Shown here piece after piece: positions 58,396 to 64,000 of a DNA stretch of 64,000 nt. Every line of letters begins with the position of its first letter. Within the stretch, counting starts at the first letter, position 1. Origin of the DNA: Amycolatopsis sp. CA-230715. Lineage in GTDB: Bacteria; Actinomycetota; Actinomycetes; Mycobacteriales; Pseudonocardiaceae. Location of the stretch: positions 8,865,501 through 8,929,500 of the forward strand of contig NZ_CP059997.1 of the NCBI RefSeq assembly GCF_018736145.1, read 5' to 3'. A program made the position numbers and the translations under genes. The notes under the pieces are model-generated. The model was not told where the DNA came from and did not search any database. It saw only the letters and a list, made by a program, of their open reading frames with translations.

Positions 58396-59583
58396 CTATG
58401 CGTTGAGCCGCAACGGAAGCCGGGCGTAGGAGCGCAGGTTGGCGTGTTGCCTGCGGACTGGTTCGCCCTCGGTGGTCCAGGAACCGGAGTGCGCGACCAT
58501 GCGTTCGAACACGGTGGTGCCGACCAATCTGGCCAGCGCCGAACCGAGGCAGTGGTGCAGCCCGCCGCCGAACCCGAGATGCGGGTTGGGGGAGCGGGTG
58601 ACGTCGAGTTCTTCCGGCCGCTCGAACACGGCTTCGTCGCGGTTGGCGGCGCCGAGCAGCAGCCGCACCGCCCGCCCCGGCCGGACCTTCCGGCCGCCGA
58701 GCACGATCGGCTCCTTCGCCAGCCTGGTGGTGCTCTGGATCGGCGCGTCGTAGCGCAGGAACTCCTCGATTCCCGTGTGGACGGTGCGGGGATCGGCGTG
58801 CAGCAGCGCCAGCTGGTCCGGATGGCGCAGCAGTGCGGCGCAGCCGTTGGACACCAGGCCCATGCTGGTTTCCACCCCGGCGTGCAGCACGAACAGCACG
58901 TTGTCCACGAAGTCGGCGTCGTGCAGGCTTTCCGGGTCCTCGCCGCGGGCGCGCATGGTGGACAGCGGGTTGCCCGCGGCGCTGGCCCTGCCGTCGTCCA
59001 GCAGCCGCTGCACGTAGTCGCGCAGCCAGGGCAGCCCGGAGTTCATCGCCTCGATGTCGGCGGCGGTGCGGTTGGGCACGTCGAACGCGCGGTTGAGGGT
59101 GGCCACCCTGGTCCACACGTCGTGCTGGTCCGCCTCCGGCACGCCGATCAGCGCGCAGATCACCAGTACCGGCAACGGAACCCCGAGATCCTCGACGACG
59201 TCGACGGGCTCACCGTCGAGCGCGGGCGCCAGCAGGCGGTCGGCGTGCTCCGAGACGTATTCGCGCAGGCGGCGCACCGAGGGCTCGGCGAACGCCTGGC
59301 TCAGGTAGCGGCGCAAGCCGGTGTGCGCGGGCGGATTCCTGGTCAGCATGATGCGTTCGAGGAAGTCGACGGCGGGGCTGTCCGGCAGGGAAAGCCGGGC
59401 GTACTCGCCGGGGAACTCGCTGGAGAGCCGGGAATCCCGCAGCAGAGCCGAAACGTCCGCGTGCCGCGGTACCAGCCATTCGCCGAACCTGGCGCGGACC
59501 AGCGGGCCGTCCTCGCGGAGGGCGCGGTAGATCGGGTACGGGTCGTCTTCGCTGCCGAACAGCAGGGCGTTGAGCGGGGCCAC
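58396..59583 (-). CDS. Cytochrome P450 C
   Basis: A 395-residue P450: I-helix VLHAGVETSMGLV, EEFLRYDAPIQSTTRLA, heme loop LGFGGGLHHCLG with Cys345, C-terminal RRQHANLRSYARLPLRL. It is closely related to the P450s at 17060 and 55165. GTG 59583 is chosen because the codons before it are the AACTAGTATCTGGTTCC element seen in the same position ahead of P450 B; this suggests leaderless translation. It converges on EamA (6-bp gap) and is divergent from O-methyltransferase C. Confidence 0.9.
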   Translation of the reverse strand: MAPLNALLFGSEDDPYPIYRALREDGPLVRARFGEWLVPRHADVSALLRDSRLSSEFPGEYARLSLPDSPAVDFLERIMLTRNPPAHTGLRRYLSQAFAEPSVRRLREYVSEHADRLLAPALDGEPVDVVEDLGVPLPVLVICALIGVPEADQHDVWTRVATLNRAFDVPNRTAADIEAMNSGLPWLRDYVQRLLDDGRASAAGNPLSTMRARGEDPESLHDADFVDNVLFVLHAGVETSMGLVSNGCAALLRHPDQLALLHADPRTVHTGIEEFLRYDAPIQSTTRLAKEPIVLGGRKVRPGRAVRLLLGAANRDEAVFERPEELDVTRSPNPHLGFGGGLHHCLGSALARLVGTTVFERMVAHSGSWTTEGEPVRRQHANLRSYARLPLRLNA

Positions 59584-59589
59584 GGAACC

Positions 59590-59631
59590 AGATACTAGTT
59601 TCTTCGCTGCCGCCAAGGAACTCGTATCTTG
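59590..59631. promoter_or_regulatory. Paired AGATAC/GTATCT elements in P450 C / O-methyltransferase C promoter
   Basis: AGATACTAGTTT (59590-59601) faces P450 C and CTCGTATCTTG (59621-59631) faces the O-methyltransferase, two inverted copies about 20 bp apart in the divergent 111-bp region. The first is the exact reverse complement of the element at 55147-55158. Confidence 0.55.
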
Positions 59632-59694
59632 TTTTTGTCGAAGTCTTTTGGCACCGTTGGTGCCCAGTGCCCGTGCGGACGGTGGGAGTTGCCC

Positions 59695-60711
59695 GTGACC
59701 AGTCGACAGCGCCTTGATCTCCAGTCGGTAGTGCGGTTGTCGGAGCTGGCGGACTACATCGTGCCGTTCACCATCAGGGTGGTCGGCGAGCTGGGCGTCG
59801 CCGACGAACTGGTGGCGGGCCCGCGGCCGGTCGCCGAGATCGCGGAAGCCACCGGCGCGCACGCGCCCTCGCTGTGCCGGGCGTTGCGCGCACTGGCGGC
59901 GAGGGGGATCTTCACCGAGGTCACCCCGGAAACCTTCGCGCTGACGCCGTTGGCCGAACCGCTGCGCAGCGACCACCCGCTGTCCCTGCGCCCGGCCTAC
60001 CCGCTGCTGGCCTGCGACGTCGCGGCCTGGTCGCGGTTCGACCACAGCATCCGCACCGGCGGCGCGGCGTTCGACGAGGTGCACGGCCAGGACTACTGGA
60101 CCTACCTCGCCGAACACCCGGAGGAAAGCGGCCGGTTCGACGCCTCCCAGCAGGCCGCGACGCGGCTCGAACTGCGCAGCATCCTGCCCGCCTACGACTG
60201 GGCGTCCGCCGGTGACCTGATCGACGTCGGCGGCGGCAACGGGGCCTTCCTCGCCGGTATCCTCGCGCGGTTCAAATCGTTGCGCGGCAAGGTGTACGAC
60301 CTCCCGCACGTGGCGGCGGGAGCGGCGAAGCTGTTCGCCGACGCGGGCGTGTCCGAGCGGGCCGAAGCGGTCGGCGGCAGCTTCCTGGAGTCGGTACCCG
60401 CCGGTGCGGACACCTACCTCCTCAAGCGCGTGCTGTACCACTGGGAGGACGACGACGCCGTGCGGTTGCTGAGCAACGTGCGCGCGGCGATGGGTGAGGG
60501 TTCCCGGCTGCTCGTGCTCGAACCGGTGGTGGGGCCGACGATGGATGAGTTCCCCACCGGCAGGCTCTACGACCTGCTCCTGCTCGCGATGGCGGGTGGT
60601 GGCGCACGCGGTCAGGAGCAGATCGAGGCGCTGCTGCAGCGGGCAGGCCTGCGCTGGGACCGCCTGATCAGCACCCCGATGCTGCCGATCATCGAGGTCA
60701 GCCCGGTGTGA
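59695..60711 (+). CDS. Plant-type O-methyltransferase fold protein C, altered HDW motif
   Basis: A 338-residue protein, close paralogue of the one at 16063 (LADYIVPFTIRVVGELGVADEL; ATGAHAPSLCRALRALAARGIF; DLIDVGGGNGAFLAGILARF; LVLEPVVGPT). The catalytic VLHDW motif reads KRVLYHW, so Tyr replaces the base His and a His appears one position on. GTG 59695 has GGTGGGAG upstream; a TTG at 59629 is a longer alternative. It is divergent from P450 C, giving a P450/O-methyltransferase pair like the one at 16-18 kb. Its 3' end overlaps the convergent NRPS gene by 14 bp. Confidence 0.82.
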   Translation: MTSRQRLDLQSVVRLSELADYIVPFTIRVVGELGVADELVAGPRPVAEIAEATGAHAPSLCRALRALAARGIFTEVTPETFALTPLAEPLRSDHPLSLRPAYPLLACDVAAWSRFDHSIRTGGAAFDEVHGQDYWTYLAEHPEESGRFDASQQAATRLELRSILPAYDWASAGDLIDVGGGNGAFLAGILARFKSLRGKVYDLPHVAAGAAKLFADAGVSERAEAVGGSFLESVPAGADTYLLKRVLYHWEDDDAVRLLSNVRAAMGEGSRLLVLEPVVGPTMDEFPTGRLYDLLLLAMAGGGARGQEQIEALLQRAGLRWDRLISTPMLPIIEVSPV

Positions 60712-63700
60712 GCAGCGCGCGGATCGCCTCGGCCAGTTCCGCCGCGCCTTCCGGGGACACCACGGTGAAGTGATCACCGCGGTAGCGGCGGAACCGGGCG
60801 TCCGCCCAGCCCGCTTCCCGGAGCGGAACCAGGTAGCGGCCCGCCGGTCCCGACAAGCCGTCCTCGGCCTCCAATACCGACGGCGTCGGCGCGCCATCGG
60901 ACGGCCGGTGGGCGAGCAGCGCGCGGGTCATCGCCGCGAACGTCTGGAACAGGTCGAGTACCTCGTCGAACGGCAGCCCGCCGTGGTCGGGGAGGGCGGC
61001 GCGCAAGAGGTCCGTTGCGCGCGGATAGGCGTCCGAACCGGGGAGGTGGGGCACTTCGCCGTCGAAGAGGTTGGTCAGGAACGCCGCCACCAGCTCCCGG
61101 TCCGGCACCGGTTCGCCCGACCCGGCGGACACCCACGGATCGATCATCACCACCGGGTTCCCGCCGCCGAGCCGCGCGGCGACCTCCTGACCGACGACCC
61201 CGCCGAGCGACCAGCCGACGAGCGGGAAGTCCGTGCGCGGCAACGCATTCGCGAGTTCGGTCGCGTACCGCGCGGCGAGGTCGGTCAAGGAGGTGAGTGG
61301 CGGCCCGGGTGGCAAACGGAGGCCGTACACGGAGTAGGTCGTGCCGAGCCGATCGACCAGCGCGCGGTAGCACAGGACGTCGCCGCCCACCGGGTGCACC
61401 AGTACGAGCGGCGGTCCGTCGCCGATCGCGAGCGGCAGCAGGCAGGACGGGTCCGGTTTGCCCGCGGTCACCCCTTCGACGGCGTCGGCCAGTTCGCGTA
61501 CCGCGCTCGCCCGGAACAACGTGGCGAGCGGCAACCGCACCCCGAAGTCTCGCTCGATCCGGTTCATCAGGCGCGCGGCGTCCAGGGAATTGCCACCCAG
61601 TGCGAAAAAGGAGGTGTCCGCCGACCGCACGGCGACACCGAGAAGCTGCTCCCAGATCCGGGCGAGGCGCACCGCGACCGCGCCCTCGGGCGCTGGTCCA
61701 ATAGGGACGTCCACACCGGACACGGTGTCGGCCGCGCGCGCGGCGAGTGCGGCCCGGTCGACCTTTCCGTTGCGCGTCAACGGAAGCGAGGGCACCACTT
61801 CGATCACGCGGGGCACCGCATGGCTGGGGAGCGCGGCGCCGACCCACTCGCTCAGCTCGCCAGAGATCCCGCCGACGGCGTAGGCGACGAGCGTGACCCC
61901 GTGCTGCCCGCGGTGCGCTACCACGACCGCGTCGGTGACCGCCGGGTGCTCCAGCAGCCTGGCCTCGATCTCGGTCAGCTCGACCCGGAAGCCGTTCACC
62001 TTGACCTGGAGGTCGTGCCTGCCCAGGAACTCGAGCGTGCCGTCCGACCAGTAGCGCCCGGTGTCGCCCGTGCGGTAGATCCGCTCGCCGGAGGGCAGCG
62101 CGCGGAACGCCCGCTCGGTCAGCTCCTCGTCGAAGAGGTACCCGTCGGCGAGCCCGTCACCGGCGATGTACAGCTCACCGGCCACCCAGTCCGGCCGATC
62201 GCGCAGGTCGCCGTCGAGCACGTGGTAGCGCTGGTTGCGCAGCGGGAACCCGTACGGCACGCTCACCCAGTCGGACGGCGGATCCACCGGGACGTCGCAG
62301 CAGTTGGACCAGATCGAGGCTTCGGTCGCGCCGCCGAGGCTCACGCAGCGCGCCGAGGGAGCCAGTTCTCGAAGGTCCTGAGCGATGGTGAGCGGGGCCC
62401 AGTCGCCGCTGACCATCGCCAGCCGCAGGTGGGGCAGTGGCGGCCGGTCCGCGGTGCGCGCGAAGTCGGCCAGCATCGCCAGGTACGCGGGCACGCTGTT
62501 CCAGATCGTGACCCCGGCGGACGCGGCGAGGTGGTGCAGGTGCGTCACTTCCCTTGCCTGGTCCGGATCGGGCACGACGATCGTGCCGCCCGCCGCGAGC
62601 AACCCGAAGACGTCGTACACCGACAGGTCGAACGTGTAGTCCGAGACGGCGAGTACGCGGTCCGCCGCCGTCACACCGAACCGGGAGTTGATGTCGGCGA
62701 TGGTGTTGGCCGCCCGGCGGTGCCGGATCATCACCCCCTTCGGGGACCCCGTGGTGCCCGAGGTGAAGATGACGTACGCGAGTGCTTCGGGATCGTCGGC
62801 CACGGGACCGGCGAGCGGGACGGAGTCCACTTCGGACAGTGGAACCGAGTTCGCCGAACCGAGATCGGGACCCGGTTCGGTGAGCACGGTGCGGATGCCC
62901 GCTTTGCGCACCACCTCGCGTTGCCTCGCGGCTGGCCACCCCGGCGAAACCGGGACGTAGGCCGCACCGGCGGCGAGCACCCCGAGCAGCGCGGCGATCT
63001 GGTCGTCCCCGCGTTCTGCCCGCACCCCAACGGTTTCGCCCTCGGTCGTGCCGCGTCGACGCAGCGCGGCCGCGATGGCCAAGGCACGTCGTTCGAGCGC
63101 TTGGTAGGTGGTGACGCCCGAGCCGGTGCGCACGGCGGTGGCGTCCGGGGTGCGCGCGGCCTGCCGGAAGAACGGTCCGTGCAGCGTGTCCGGTGCGATG
63201 GGAACCACCGTGTCGTTGACCGCGGCGCGCACGCGGGCCTGGTTCGGCGGCAGTAACGAAAAAGTGGCGCCCTCCCAGGCGTTCTCGTCTTCGGCGAGGT
63301 GGGTGAGCAGCCGCACGTAGGCGTCGAACATGTCGTCGAGCACCCCGGCCGGGTACAGCTCGTCCGCGGTGTCCCACTGGAGGACCAGGCCACCCTCTGC
63401 CTCGTAGACCTGGTGGTCGAACGCCACCTGCGGAGTCCGGATCCTGGCGTCGAGCTGCTTCCACCCGAGCAACTCCAGGAACACCCCGCTCTCCTCGGGC
63501 GCCACGGCCAGCATGCTGGTGAACACCACCGGCATCACGGCCGCGTCGATGGTGCCCTCGCGGCGGTTCAGCTCGCGGATCACCGACACCCCGCTGTAGG
63601 CGCCGTGCCGGAGATCGGCGAACAGCTGCCGCCGCAACGCGCGGGCGCGATCCCGGAAAGTCTGTTCCCGCCCGGGTTTCGGGCACGCCACCAGAACGGT

Positions 63701-64000
63701 GCTGCTGAAGTTGCCGAGCACCTTGTCGATGTCGGGATGCACGGGTGGCCGGTCGCCGTGCAGCATGTTGACGGTGAACGAAGGGTCCCGCGACCAGTAC
63801 CGCAGGACATCGGCGAACGCCGCGAACACCGCGACGGTGGGGGTGAGCCGGTTCTCCCGGGTCCGCCTGGCGAGCGCGTCCCACACCGGTGGCGAGAGCC
63901 TTCGGGTGCGGCGGTGCAGTTCGGTCACCGGCGCCGGGTTGCCGACGGCGGGCAGGTTCGGCGCCGGGGGAAGTTCGCCGAGCCTGCCGAGCCAGTACTC
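60698..64000 (-). CDS. NRPS-3: (Cy)-A-PCP-TE, 5' part beyond the right edge
   Basis: About 1100 residues are visible and the frame stays open at the edge. Order: C-terminal half of a Cy domain (YWLGRLGELPPAP at the edge; PVVFTSMLA; TPQVAFDHQ, varying from the usual PQVWLD but keeping the Asp); A (FTSGTTGSPKG near visible residue 414; code DLYNMSLIW by my reading, cysteine type); PCP (ALGGNSLDA near 803); and an intact TE with LVGWSLGG near 929 and YRGDHFTV near 1076. It therefore adds and cyclises a cysteine and can release the product. It converges with O-methyltransferase C. It may be the terminal module after NRPS-2 or part of a separate chain. Confidence 0.93.
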   Translation of the reverse strand, partial: EYWLGRLGELPPAPNLPAVGNPAPVTELHRRTRRLSPPVWDALARRTRENRLTPTVAVFAAFADVLRYWSRDPSFTVNMLHGDRPPVHPDIDKVLGNFSSTVLVACPKPGREQTFRDRARALRRQLFADLRHGAYSGVSVIRELNRREGTIDAAVMPVVFTSMLAVAPEESGVFLELLGWKQLDARIRTPQVAFDHQVYEAEGGLVLQWDTADELYPAGVLDDMFDAYVRLLTHLAEDENAWEGATFSLLPPNQARVRAAVNDTVVPIAPDTLHGPFFRQAARTPDATAVRTGSGVTTYQALERRALAIAAALRRRGTTEGETVGVRAERGDDQIAALLGVLAAGAAYVPVSPGWPAARQREVVRKAGIRTVLTEPGPDLGSANSVPLSEVDSVPLAGPVADDPEALAYVIFTSGTTGSPKGVMIRHRRAANTIADINSRFGVTAADRVLAVSDYTFDLSVYDVFGLLAAGGTIVVPDPDQAREVTHLHHLAASAGVTIWNSVPAYLAMLADFARTADRPPLPHLRLAMVSGDWAPLTIAQDLRELAPSARCVSLGGATEASIWSNCCDVPVDPPSDWVSVPYGFPLRNQRYHVLDGDLRDRPDWVAGELYIAGDGLADGYLFDEELTERAFRALPSGERIYRTGDTGRYWSDGTLEFLGRHDLQVKVNGFRVELTEIEARLLEHPAVTDAVVVAHRGQHGVTLVAYAVGGISGELSEWVGAALPSHAVPRVIEVVPSLPLTRNGKVDRAALAARAADTVSGVDVPIGPAPEGAVAVRLARIWEQLLGVAVRSADTSFFALGGNSLDAARLMNRIERDFGVRLPLATLFRASAVRELADAVEGVTAGKPDPSCLLPLAIGDGPPLVLVHPVGGDVLCYRALVDRLGTTYSVYGLRLPPGPPLTSLTDLAARYATELANALPRTDFPLVGWSLGGVVGQEVAARLGGGNPVVMIDPWVSAGSGEPVPDRELVAAFLTNLFDGEVPHLPGSDAYPRATDLLRAALPDHGGLPFDEVLDLFQTFAAMTRALLAHRPSDGAPTPSVLEAEDGLSGPAGRYLVPLREAGWADARFRRYRGDHFTVVSPEGAAELAEAIRALLTPG

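Noticed and set aside
17060..59583. Glu instead of Asp in the P450 I-helix (AGxET) as a loss of function
   Set aside because: AGxET is common in functional bacterial P450s, so all three are regarded as intact on this point.

Overview
The window is high-GC actinobacterial DNA. Several features point to the Pseudonocardiaceae, most likely Amycolatopsis or a relative: GTG starts, ATGA/GTGA overlaps, GC-rich codon use, an SCO6745-type protein, and dispersed CCCGAAGGTGACCTTCGGG-type palindromes. The genus is an inference. Most of the window is an NRPS biosynthetic region whose core is a heterocyclising (thiazoline-forming) assembly line of the pyochelin/yersiniabactin type. It is far more heavily decorated than a simple siderophore cluster.

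Left part (1-18.3 kb): a left-edge membrane protein fragment and two PPOX-fold flavoproteins are followed by two tandem AMP-forming acyl/aryl ligases and two possible regulators (an HTH protein and an ArsR/DUF5937-type protein). Then come an aldehyde dehydrogenase, a DszA/NtaA-type flavin monooxygenase, an acyl-CoA-dehydrogenase-fold (DszC-like) flavoenzyme and a methyltransferase. A nest of small repeats and MITE-like elements ends at the stop codon of an ACP gene. After it lie an SsuD-type monooxygenase, a stand-alone condensation enzyme, a ferritin-like diiron enzyme, an O-methyltransferase and a P450.

Core (18.4-32.9 kb): a five-gene, translationally coupled operon. It encodes NRPS-1 (ArCP-Cy-A-PCP-Cy-A-PCP), NRPS-2 (TubC-type docking domain, then Cy-A[MT]-PCP and a degenerate TE), a saccharopine-dehydrogenase-fold reductase, an Irp3/PchG-type thiazolinyl imine reductase and an active type II thioesterase.

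Middle (33-48 kb): this part looks unrelated to the cluster. It holds an SCO6745-like protein, a hypothetical gene, GrpB and an MmyB-type regulator, then an apparent catabolic block (SDR, PucR regulator, Baeyer-Villiger monooxygenase, hydrolase, two FAD amine/amino-acid oxidases, membrane protein). It ends with a tandemly duplicated regulatory module. One copy is intact (HTH/TPR regulator plus three tiny Cys-pair proteins). In the other, the interior is replaced by a glycine-zipper peptide gene and a membrane-protein gene.

Right part (48.2-64 kb): biosynthetic genes resume with a FAAL-like ligase, an O-methyltransferase, a DHA2 exporter, an isochorismatase-fold hydrolase and a palindrome-rich gap. 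These are followed by another methyltransferase, two P450s, a StrB1-like amidinotransferase, an EamA transporter, a third O-methyltransferase and, running off the right edge, an NRPS (Cy-A-PCP-TE) with an intact thioesterase and a Cys-type specificity code.

A recurring AGATAC-centred promoter motif (GTATCT on the other strand), with a 12-bp form shared exactly by two P450 promoters, occurs in intergenic regions of both flanks and ahead of the core operon. I saw it in no promoter of the 33-48 kb block. The two flanks and the core may therefore form one regulon that makes an O-methylated, oxidised and perhaps guanidinylated polythiazoline/thiazolidine.
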